From assembly GCA_030447805.1 (NCBI GenBank), contig JAUJOE010000004.1, positions 163,036-227,035 of the forward strand: a stretch of DNA of 64,000 nucleotides. Reading direction: 5' to 3'. Both the position numbers and the translations under genes were made by a program. Below the pieces are notes generated by a model. That model was given only the letters and a program-made list of their open reading frames with translations, did no database searches and was not told the DNA's origin. This stretch comes from Nocardioidaceae bacterium. GTDB taxonomy: Bacteria > Actinomycetota > Actinomycetes > Propionibacteriales > Nocardioidaceae. Numbering within the stretch: position 1 is the first letter of the stretch; the number at the start of each line of letters is the position of its first letter. This document shows positions 22,996-30,353 of this stretch, piece after piece.

Positions 22996-23440
22996 TCAGC
23001 GGGTCAGCCGACGGCTGCTCGGCCTCTGGGGCGGCCGGTCGACCATCCACTTGATGCCGTACTTGTCAGTGAAGCTGCCGAAGTAGTCGCCACAGAATTG
23101 CTGGTCGAACGGCATCTCGACCTCACGCGCTGAGGCCGTCGAAGACCCGTGGCATCCTCGGGGCTGTCAGGGCTCACGCACGACGTAGCACGTGTTGCCG
23201 GGGATCACCGAGCCCTCCTGGCGGCACGTCGGAGCCCATCAATATCGAGTCACCGATCGGCAGGGAGATGTGCATGATGCCGTCGGCCGAGGCCTCGTGC
23301 GACACGTCGGTAGCCGCGTCGGAAGGCATGTCGGAGGTGTTGCTGACGGTGGTGTACTCGCCGCCGAAGACGGACCTGTAGAAGTCGAACGCCTCCATGC
23401 AATTGCCCGCGAAGTTGAGATAGGGGTTGGCCGAGGCCAT
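22996..23440 (-). CDS. PhnB/YjdN-like VOC family protein, frameshifted
   Basis: Short VOC-fold protein of the PhnB/YjdN ('3-demethylubiquinone methyltransferase-like') group; no activity is established. It begins MASANPYLNFAGNCMEAFDF, a highly typical start, and continues HISLPIGDSILMGSDVPPGG. Near 23215 the frame changes, and the C-terminal part reads VEMPFDQQFCGDYFGSFTDK and YGIKWMVDRP, the conserved family ending, with the stop at 22996. Repaired length of about 148 residues is normal. GGAGGAG lies before the ATG. Confidence 0.72.
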
Positions 23441-23604
23441 AACGGGCTCCTCCCGGATCGTGGTTGCTGGATCGGTTGCGCCCTGCCACCAGGCATCGGG
23501 ACGTCTGGACGAAGTTCATAATGCGTTTGCGTTGCCGAGCGATGGCGATTATCTGACGTCCTCGCCGCCCTGACGCGCCTCGACCGCGCTGTCTTTCGGT
23601 CCTT

Positions 23605-23999
23605 CTAAGTCGGTGGCATGTCGGCCTTGGCCGCCTCGTATGCCGCCAACTGTGAGATGGGCTGAGGGCTCAATTCGAGGCGCCGACCAACGTCACGCAC
23701 GCTGAGGCGCTCACCTTCGAGCTCAACGACAACTTTGCGAGTTGCCGCAGGGCCTTCGCCTGAAGGATCGCTGCCTGCTTCGCCAAATCAAGGGCTTGAC
23801 GGGCGTCTTCGATTGCGTCCGAAGGACGGGCAGCACTTCGACCTCTATTGCGTCCGGCTGGCTATCGGTCATCATCGCGACGGCGTCCTGCACCATCTCC
23901 TCGACCTGGTCGAGGCGCTTGGGGTGAACACGCCCGGTACCTCGGGACCTCGATGGCCCACCAGTCCCCGGTATGGGTGACCTTGGCGGTGACCTTCAT
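23605..23999 (-). CDS. hicB: HicB-like antitoxin, frameshifted
   Basis: Antitoxin of a HicAB module. The start MKVTAKVTHTGDWWAIEVP is the actinobacterial HicB opening. After it the frame changes (about 23940), with VPGVFT, then LDQVEEMVQDAVAMMTDSQP in the usual HicB order. The C-terminal DNA-binding part reads TRKVVVELEGERLSVRDVGR and RLELSPQPISQLAAYEAAK, a helix-turn-helix, and stops at 23605. At least two indels are needed to make one frame of about 132 codons. Its ATG overlaps the hicA stop by four bases. The HTH suggests it represses its own operon. Confidence 0.68.
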
Positions 24000-24186
24000 T
24001 TGATGACTCCCATGTGTTTGAGAATTGCCCTGGCGGTGATCTCTGTTGATCCTGTGTGACGGGCGACCACCGTCTGCTTGTCGCCGACCCACACCTTGGT
24101 CAAGTTGCCGTGGCTTCCTCGCGGTGTTGGATCGAGAGCGCCTTGGCCTGCGACTTCAGTACCTTCAGCAGGTCGGCGCGCTTCAT
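23996..24186 (-). CDS. hicA: HicA-like mRNA interferase toxin, one frameshift
   Basis: Small dsRBD-like toxin that cleaves mRNA. It reads MKRADLLKVLKSQAKALSIQ. After one base is added at about 24122, it continues EEGHGNLTKVWVGDKQTVVA with the likely catalytic His, and ends TEITARAILKHMGVIK. This is the HicA layout (basic N-terminal helix, G-H/N strand, K-Q-T/V-V strand, final helix R-A-I-L-K), with a repaired length of about 64 residues. Without the repair it stops after REEATAT. It precedes hicB with an overlapping stop and start, the normal toxin-first order of HicAB. Confidence 0.68.
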
Positions 24187-24235
24187 GGTCTTAGGTCCAG
24201 GCGCTAGATAGATCAAGTAAAGAGGCCTAGACACC

Positions 24236-24390
24236 TGCACCAGCGGATCCAGGGGCGCCTGAACTGTTCGCCCACCTCGGTCCGGGCATGGCGGGATCGG
24301 CGGCCAGACATCGACCAGGCGCTGTTGGTGCAGTTCCCTCGACCCATCGAATCGCTCGGACCGATCAGCCGGCGGCAGTCTCGACCCACT
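24236..24390 (+). pseudogene. Remnant of an esterase 3' end
   Basis: This stretch repeats blocks of the esterase 3' end at 22840-22970 in the same order: CTGC..AG..GCGGATCCA, then TGAACTGTTCG, then CCGGGCATGGCGGGATCG, then ATCGCTC.GACCGATCAG. In one frame it reads ELFAHLGPGMAG and RIARTDQP, against ELFDAGHGG and RIAPTDQS in the intact copy. No start or upstream part is present. It lies between hicA and the tRNA. Confidence 0.55.
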
Positions 24391-24443
24391 AACGCATAAG
24401 GCCCCCAACCAGATTCTGCTGGCCAGAGGCCGAATCACAAGGG

Positions 24444-24516
24444 AGCCGCCTGTCGGAATCGAACCGACGACCTTCTCATTACGAGTGAGACGCTCTACCG
24501 ACTGAGCTAAGGCGGC
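24444..24516 (-). tRNA. tRNA-Thr (CGT)
   Basis: The minus strand starts GCCGCCTTAGCTCAGTCGG, giving a seven-pair acceptor stem with AGGCGGC at the 3' end. The D-arm is GCTCAGTCGGTAGAGC. The anticodon arm is TCTCA-CTCGTAA-TGAGA, with anticodon CGT for threonine. The T-arm contains GGTTCGATTCC. CCA is not encoded. It lies 78 bases beyond the stop of the alpha/beta hydrolase gene, on the same strand. Confidence 0.95.
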
Positions 24517-24569
24517 GCGGCTTGGCTCAGCGAAGCCGACGGCAGAGGTTACCAAAGCCCGCCGGGACC

Positions 24570-24597
24570 CTCCCAAACCACAGGGAGGAGCGGTCAG
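24570..24597 (-). terminator. 28-base hairpin repeat, copy 2, at the end of the hydrolase gene
   Basis: Identical to 21270-21297. It starts inside the stop codon of the hydrolase gene and forms CTCCC-TGTGGTTT-GGGAG, followed by a second small GC hairpin and CTTT, so it is a plausible terminator before tRNA-Thr. Its exact recurrence elsewhere suggests a dispersed hairpin element. Confidence 0.6.
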
Positions 24598-26225
24598 CAC
24601 ATCGTCTTGTCGGCTGGAGGATCGCCGGTGACGAGGTAGGTGTTGATCGCGTCGTCGATGCAGGCGTTGCCGGCGCCGTACGCCGTGTGGCCGTCGCCGT
24701 TGCGGCTCAGCAGCACTCCGGAATCGAGCTCCTCGGCCAGTTTCACCGACTGCTCGTACGGCGTGGCCGGGTCGCGCGTCGTACCCACGACAACGATCGG
24801 TGCGGCACCTTCGGCCGAGTAGTCAGGGTGCGGCTCAGCAGCCGTGACTGGCCAGTTCGAGCACGCGTAGGGCCACCACATCGCCGCCTGCCCGAACGTG
24901 GGTGACAGCTTGGTGAAGTCCTCACCCCCCGCCTTGATCTCTGCCAACGACACGTCCTCGGGGTGGTCGAGACAGTTGACGGCCGACTGCACCTCCATGC
25001 CGTTGTTGGGGTAGGTGCCGTCGGACTGACGTTCGGTGTAGGCGTCAGCCAGCGCAAGCAAGGTGTCGCCGGTGCCGTCCAGCGCTTCACGCAGCGCGAT
25101 GGTCTCGTAGGACCAGCTGTCGCGGTTGTAGAGCGGGACGATCACGCCGAGAAACGCCAGCCCCTCGGTCACCTCTCGGCCGCTCGATGTCGGCAGCGGC
25201 TCCTCGTCGATGTCTTCGAACAACTGAATCAACCGCTGCCGGGCAGAGTCCACGTCGTCGCCCAGGGGGCAGTCGCCCTCGTCAACGCAGTACTCGAGGT
25301 ACGCCGTCAGCGCCGTGTCGAAACCGGCGGCTTGGTTGATCGCGGTCAGCCGCGGATCTGCCAGCGGGTCGACGGCGCCGTCGAGCACCATGCGGTCGAC
25401 GTTCTCGGGGAACAACGCGGCGTACGTCGCTCCTATGTAGGTGCCGTACGACGCCCCGAAGTAGTTGAGCCGCTTGTCGCCGACGACCTCCCGGATGATG
25501 TCCATGTCGCGCGCGACCTCGACAGTAGACACGTGCGCCAGCAGCGGCCCAGAGTGCTCTACGCAGCCGGATGTGTACTCCGCCCAAGTCCTCCGGAACT
25601 CCTTGATCTCTCCGGGGTCATCGGGGGTGGGATCGGACGCGACGTACGCGTCGAGCTCCTCGTCGGAGAGGCACTCGACGGGGGTGCTGCGCGCGACCCC
25701 GCGGGGGTCGAAACCAACGACGTCGTAGATCGAGGTGACGCTCGGATCCAACCCGATGAAGCCGAGGTAGTCGATGCCTGAGCCGCCCGGTCCGCCGGGG
25801 TTGATGAGCAGCGAACCGCGGCGCTCGTCGGGGAGACTGGCAGGGACGCGCTGGGCCTTGATCGTGATCGCCTCGGCGTCGGGGTCGGCGTAGTCCAGCG
25901 GCACCCAGATGTCGGCGCACTCCCGTCCGTCGTCGCAGTCAGCCCACTCCACCTCCTGCTCGTAGAAGCGCTGCAGCCCCTCCCCAGGTGGGCCGTCGCC
26001 AAAGCCCGCCGGGAGCTCGCCGGTGGGGGCACCCGTCGTCGGCTCGGTTGGATCGCCCGTGGTCGGCTCAGTCGGCAGCGGCGTCGAGGGTGACGTGGTC
26101 GGTGCTGACGTGGGGGCAGACGTCGGGCCGGGATCGCTTGCGACGTCCTGAGCGGTAGCGCAGCCGGTCACCATCAGGGCAGCGGCTGTGGTCGCAGCAG
26201 CGCGCCGCAAGAGAGCAGCTGTCAT
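24594..26225 (-). CDS. Secreted alpha/beta hydrolase lipoprotein with TAP-like C-terminus
   Basis: Exported serine hydrolase of the tripeptidyl-aminopeptidase-like group (mycobacterial CaeA/SlpD type). MTAALLRRAAATTAAALMV leads to the lipobox VTGC, then a Thr/Pro-rich linker (about residues 30-70). GSLLINPGGPGGSGIDYLGF is the oxyanion region. The nucleophile Ser is in YFGASYGTYIGATYA, the Asp in VVGTTRDPATPYE, and the His in GDGHTAYGAGNACID. The 543-residue length is normal and the frame intact. I use the ATG at 26225 because it gives a proper signal sequence; the frame is open up to 26387. The substrate is not known. Confidence 0.85.
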   Translation of the reverse strand: MTAALLRRAAATTAAALMVTGCATAQDVASDPGPTSAPTSAPTTSPSTPLPTEPTTGDPTEPTTGAPTGELPAGFGDGPPGEGLQRFYEQEVEWADCDDGRECADIWVPLDYADPDAEAITIKAQRVPASLPDERRGSLLINPGGPGGSGIDYLGFIGLDPSVTSIYDVVGFDPRGVARSTPVECLSDEELDAYVASDPTPDDPGEIKEFRRTWAEYTSGCVEHSGPLLAHVSTVEVARDMDIIREVVGDKRLNYFGASYGTYIGATYAALFPENVDRMVLDGAVDPLADPRLTAINQAAGFDTALTAYLEYCVDEGDCPLGDDVDSARQRLIQLFEDIDEEPLPTSSGREVTEGLAFLGVIVPLYNRDSWSYETIALREALDGTGDTLLALADAYTERQSDGTYPNNGMEVQSAVNCLDHPEDVSLAEIKAGGEDFTKLSPTFGQAAMWWPYACSNWPVTAAEPHPDYSAEGAAPIVVVGTTRDPATPYEQSVKLAEELDSGVLLSRNGDGHTAYGAGNACIDDAINTYLVTGDPPADKTMC

Positions 26226-26299
26226 CAGGTGGAGTCCTCGCCTCAGCCGGTGGGTCACGATGCAGCCACGATACGTCGCAGCTCGGCACATCTCACCCG

Positions 26300-27184
26300 T
26301 CACCGCGTGGTGAGCGAGCCGGTCATGTCGCCGAAGTCGGCCCTGATCACGAAGCAGATGACGCGGTGACCACCATCGTCGTCCCATATCCCTTCAGTCG
26401 GGATCAACCGATAGGGCACATAGCCGCCGGGACCAAGCTCGACCCCCCGCAGCTCGGTTCTCAGCGCGGTCGTACACGGCGCGAGTGACTGTCTCCCCAG
26501 AGCCGACTCGCCGGGATAACTCTCGCCATCAATAGCCGTGATGGCAACCGCCTGTGCGTTGTGCGTCTCACTGCACGGCACTCCCTTGAGCTCAAAGGTG
26601 TTGACGTCACCCTCACCGTCGAGGTCTGGGATGGTGACGCAGTCGCCGGCACGGATGTCACCGAACTCGACGATGCCCTCCTCGGTGATCTCGCCGGCGT
26701 CGTTGCGCTCGACCTGCTGCCGGGCAACCCAGACGCCGAGGATGATCGCGCCGATCCACCACAGCACCGCGATCACGATGGCGGCGATCGCGAGGCCCTT
26801 GCCCTTCTCGCGCGACTTCGCGATCTTGACCAGGGCGACGATCGCCAGCGGGACGGCGACCAAGATACCGACCAGCGGCAGCACCAGTGCGGTGACGAAC
26901 GCCGCGATCGCCAGCCCGCTCCAGCCGCTCTGCTGGCCCGGCGGCGGCGGAATGCCGTAGCCGCCGGCGGGGTAGCTCGGCGGACCCAGGTAGGCGTTGG
27001 GGTCGGTGCTGCCGTACGGCGGCGGATGCTGGCCGGGGTACGTCGGTTGGCCAGGGTACGTCGATTGGCCGGGGTAGCTGGGCGGCTGCTGACCTGGGTC
27101 CTGCCCGTAGGCGGGAGGCTGGGGCGGACCTCCTGACCCGGGGTATGCCGAGCTCCCGCCCGAGGTGCCGGCGTTCTCACTCAT
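26300..27184 (-). CDS. DUF4190 membrane protein with a septum-formation-type C-terminal domain
   Basis: Membrane-anchored protein, 294 residues. The N-terminal 95 residues are Pro/Gly/Tyr/Gln-rich with repeated TYPGQ-like units, a low-complexity cytoplasmic region. Two hydrophobic spans follow (SGLAIAAFVTALVLPLVGIL and GLAIAAIVIAVLWWIGAIIL) in the DUF4190 arrangement. The extracytoplasmic part has GDIRAGDCVTIPD and VPCSETHNAQAVAI, the paired-cysteine pattern of the 'septum formation' family. The function is not established. It overlaps the end of holB by eight bases and is last of a run that starts at topA. Confidence 0.75.
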   Translation of the reverse strand: MSENAGTSGGSSAYPGSGGPPQPPAYGQDPGQQPPSYPGQSTYPGQPTYPGQHPPPYGSTDPNAYLGPPSYPAGGYGIPPPPGQQSGWSGLAIAAFVTALVLPLVGILVAVPLAIVALVKIAKSREKGKGLAIAAIVIAVLWWIGAIILGVWVARQQVERNDAGEITEEGIVEFGDIRAGDCVTIPDLDGEGDVNTFELKGVPCSETHNAQAVAITAIDGESYPGESALGRQSLAPCTTALRTELRGVELGPGGYVPYRLIPTEGIWDDDGGHRVICFVIRADFGDMTGSLTTR

Positions 27185-28347
27185 GTTCGAGCCCTCTCAA
27201 CGAGATCATCAGCGACTCCAGTGCCAGCAGTGGAGAGATTTCGCCCTCAAGCGCCTCTCGGGTGGCGAAGATCTCGGCCAACCTGCGCGTTGACGTCTCC
27301 GGCGTCGTGCTGCGCGCCATCGTAGCGACGTCGTGCCGCAGCTCTTCGTTGACCAGCTCCGCCCGTGAGCCGAGCTGCACCGCGACCACGTCGCGGTAGT
27401 AGGAGGCGAGGTCGAGAAGGGAACGGTCGATGGCGCTCACGGACGAAACGCTTCGCCCGCTGCTTCTGGTTCTTCTGCAGTTCCTTGGCGGCCGCAGCGA
27501 AGCCGGTGCTCTTGACCCCCCGGGTGCCGGCGCCGTACACGGTCTCCAGGTCGCGCAGCTCCTCGGCGTCGAGCGCCTCGACCCTGGGCTGGGCTTCCTC
27601 GGTCGCGGCCTCCATCAGGTTGGCGGCGCACGTCAGGCACGACCCGAGGTCCTTGAGCTGGCCAGGCACGCGCAGCACCTCACGGCGGCGGTTGCGACTC
27701 GCCTCGTTCAGTGCCAACGCCCGCGCCCGCCCGATGTGGCCCTGCGACGCGCGCGCTGCAAAGGCGGCGACCGGCGCGGGCACCTTGTCGCGTTCGGTCA
27801 GGTAGGCGGCAACCGCCGCGGTCGGCGGAGTGCGCAGCACCAGTGAGCGGCAGCGGGACCGGATCGTCGGCGCGACGTCTTCGACGGTTGGCGCGCACAG
27901 CAGCCAGACGGTGCGCGGAGGTGGTTCCTCGATGCTCTTGAGCAGCGCGTCAGCCGCCGAGTCGGTCAGCCGGTCGGCGTCCTCGACGATCATCAGCTGC
28001 CACCGGTTGCCGGCCGGCGCCAGGGCGGCATGTCTGACCAGTTCGCGGACGGCGTCGACCCTGATCACCGGCTGGTCGGTGACCACTCGGGTGACGTCGG
28101 CGTGCGAGCCGGCGAGCGCAGTTCGGCAGGCCAGACAGCTACCGCAGCCGCCCTGGTCGCACAGCAGCGCTGCGGCGAACGCTCTGGCGGCGTTGGACCG
28201 CCCGGACCCGGGAGGGCCGGTGAACAACCAGGCGTGCGTCATGCCGGCGGTCAGCTCACCGTGCAGTGCCGCGTCGGCAGCCGTCACCGAGGCCTGCAGG
28301 CTGTCGATGACGTCGGCCTGACCGACGAGGTCGTCCCAGACGGTCAT
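27177..28347 (-). CDS. holB: DNA polymerase III delta-prime subunit, one frameshift
   Basis: Clamp-loader subunit of the replicative polymerase. It begins MTVWDDLVGQADVIDSLQAS. The AAA+ P-loop-like GPPGSGRSNAARAFAAAL, the zinc-binding CGSCLACRTALAGSHADV, and IVEDADRLTDSAADALLKSI are all family features. After KNQKQRAKRFVR (near 27440) the frame shifts, and the C-terminal collar domain continues AIDRSLLDLASYYRDVVAVQ to the end LMISLRGLEHE. Repaired length is about 390. The gene should be essential, so the frameshift is almost certainly a sequence error. It overlaps MFS-tmk at its start and the DUF4190 gene at its end. Confidence 0.9.
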
Positions 28348-30353
28348 ACGTCGGCCGCCTGGTGCCGCTCTGCCTGCTCGAGGAACGGCTGCAGCCGTTC
28401 GCGCACGAGTACGGCGATCTCGTCGCGCGGCTGGTTGCCGTCGACGACCAGGTAGTGCTCCGGGTGCCGCTGGGCCAGCGCGAGGAACGCAGCGCGGATC
28501 CGCTGGTGGAAGTCGACAGGCTCTGCCTCCAGCCGGTCACGGCCACCGAACCGGCCATGCGCAACCAACGGGTCGACGTCGATCAGCACGGTCAGTTGCG
28601 GCCGCAGGCCTCCGGTCGCCCACCGGGCGAGCTGCTCGACCTCTCGGCTGCGTAGAGCGCGCCCGGCCCCTTGGTAGGCGAGGAACGAGTCGACGTACCG
28701 GTCGGTGATGACGACGGCGCCGCGCCGCAACGCCGGGTTGACGACCTTCTCGACGTGCTCGGCCTTGTCGGCGGCGTACAGCAGCGCCTCGGCGCGGGCG
28801 TCCAGCGCGCCGGTGCCGGGATCGAGCAGGATCTGCCGCAGTCGCTGCCCGACAGGGGAGTCACCCGGCTCGTGGGTCAGTACGACGTCGTACCCTTCGC
28901 GGGTGAGCGCCGTGCCGAGCAGCCGGGCCTGGGTCGACTTGCCCACGCCCTCGCCACCCTCGAACGCGACGAAGACGCCCCGGTCGGCGTAGACGTCGTG
29001 CGATCGGTTCACGGAGTGCCTCAGCTCGCTGCGGATCGAGGTGCCGGGTAGGTCGTTCATCGCATGGTAGGCAACGAGTCCGACAGCGACCATTGCCACG
29101 GCAGAGCCGAGCATGGTGATCGCGGCGCCGTTGTAGTCGAGCACCGCGTCGTCGTTGAGCCGCCACCTGTGCTCACCGATGAGCCCGGCGAGCAGCGGTG
29201 CCAGCGCGAGGAACAGGGCCAGGGCCAGCCGGATCATCGTCTGCACGAACGCGAAGGTGCGCCCGCGCAGCGCGTCCTCGACCTCCAGCCCAAGCAGGGT
29301 GTAGCCGGTGATCCACGCGGTGCCGGAGAAGAACCCGAGCACCACCGCGAGTACCGACACCACGGCGAGGTTGGCGATCACCGCGATGCCGGCCAACACC
29401 ACTCCCACGCTGACCAGGCACAACCCGAACAGCCGCCGCCTCGACACAGCGGGCAACAACCGCGGGCCACGCCACATGCCCAGCGCCAGTCCGCCGAAAA
29501 CAGCGGCGAACAGCAGTCCCGTAGCCGGGGTCACCGCCGCCCAGGTCGGCGACGTACACCCCCGGGCCAGCCCGACGACGACGCCACCAGCGGCGAACGC
29601 GCCAGTGATGCCAAGGACAAGGCCGCGGATCACCGGCGTGCGGAAGGCGTACGTCCAGCCCTCCCGGATCACCCGCCATACCCCCTGCCGCTGCTCCGGA
29701 GCGAGGGCCGGCCCGGCGGGTATCTCGCGCAGCGTCGCGATGATCAGCCCGGACACCACGAACGACGCCGCGTTGAACCACAGCGCCAGATCGACCGGGT
29801 CGTCCAGCCAGCCAAGCGATGAGTGCAGCCCCTTCGACCCCAGCGACAGCACGATGAAGATGCCAGCCGCGGGGAGAGCGGAGCCGTAGGTTGTCGCGAT
29901 CGCGACCTGGTTGGCGGCCTCCAGCCGATCCCGCGGCACCAGGTTGGGCACGGTGGCGTCCTTTGCCGGCAGCCACAGCAGGGTGATCGCCTCGATGAGC
30001 ACCGTGGCGACCATGACCCACGTCAGCGTGTGCACGATGGGGATCGACGCGAACACGGCTCCTCGGGCGACGTCGCCAACGACAAGGGTCCAGCGCCGAT
30101 CCAGCCGGTCAGCCACATACCCCGCGAGCGGTCCTAACAGAGCAGCGGGTAGTACGCGCAGGAACAGCACACCGGCGATGGCAAAGTTCTGCTTGGCGTA
30201 GCTGTCAGGAGCGAGCTCGCTGGCCATCGCGGTCAGCGCCAGCAGGCCCAACCAGTCACCCAGGCTCGACAACCCCAGCCCAACCCAGAGCCACCGAAAC
30301 GCCCTGATGCCCAGCACTCCCCCCGCTGGGCGTCGGGCGGAGGCGGCGCTCAC
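28344..30353 (-). CDS. tmk: Bifunctional MFS transporter / thymidylate kinase
   Basis: Single uninterrupted frame of 669 residues joining two proteins. Residues 1-440 are an MFS permease with about 12 hydrophobic segments, including FRWLWVGLGLSSLGDWLGLL and LAGYVADRLDRRWTLVVGDV. Residues 455-669 are dTMP kinase: P-loop GVFVAFEGGEGVGKSTQARL, substrate site DRYVDSFLAYQGAGRAL, and lid region RFGGRDRLEAEPVDF. The kinase makes dTDP for DNA synthesis. This fusion is known in several actinomycetes. What the permease carries is not known. The GTG start overlaps the topA stop, and the stop overlaps holB. Confidence 0.93.
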   Translation of the reverse strand: MSAASARRPAGGVLGIRAFRWLWVGLGLSSLGDWLGLLALTAMASELAPDSYAKQNFAIAGVLFLRVLPAALLGPLAGYVADRLDRRWTLVVGDVARGAVFASIPIVHTLTWVMVATVLIEAITLLWLPAKDATVPNLVPRDRLEAANQVAIATTYGSALPAAGIFIVLSLGSKGLHSSLGWLDDPVDLALWFNAASFVVSGLIIATLREIPAGPALAPEQRQGVWRVIREGWTYAFRTPVIRGLVLGITGAFAAGGVVVGLARGCTSPTWAAVTPATGLLFAAVFGGLALGMWRGPRLLPAVSRRRLFGLCLVSVGVVLAGIAVIANLAVVSVLAVVLGFFSGTAWITGYTLLGLEVEDALRGRTFAFVQTMIRLALALFLALAPLLAGLIGEHRWRLNDDAVLDYNGAAITMLGSAVAMVAVGLVAYHAMNDLPGTSIRSELRHSVNRSHDVYADRGVFVAFEGGEGVGKSTQARLLGTALTREGYDVVLTHEPGDSPVGQRLRQILLDPGTGALDARAEALLYAADKAEHVEKVVNPALRRGAVVITDRYVDSFLAYQGAGRALRSREVEQLARWATGGLRPQLTVLIDVDPLVAHGRFGGRDRLEAEPVDFHQRIRAAFLALAQRHPEHYLVVDGNQPRDEIAVLVRERLQPFLEQAERHQAADV

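Noticed and set aside
18703..23020. Similar words GTCGACCTGATCA plus CAGCCGACG at 18703 and 22986
   Set aside because: Only about 24 bases, with mismatches; the second lies in the end of the PhnB-like gene and the first in unassigned sequence. No wider similarity.
23996..24186. Programmed frameshift in hicA
   Set aside because: No slippery heptamer or downstream structure; the same one-base losses occur across unrelated genes in the window.
29064..29822. Open frame of 252 codons opposite the MFS domain
   Set aside because: Antisense to conserved transmembrane coding sequence, His/Arg/Gly/Pro-rich, no ribosome binding site.
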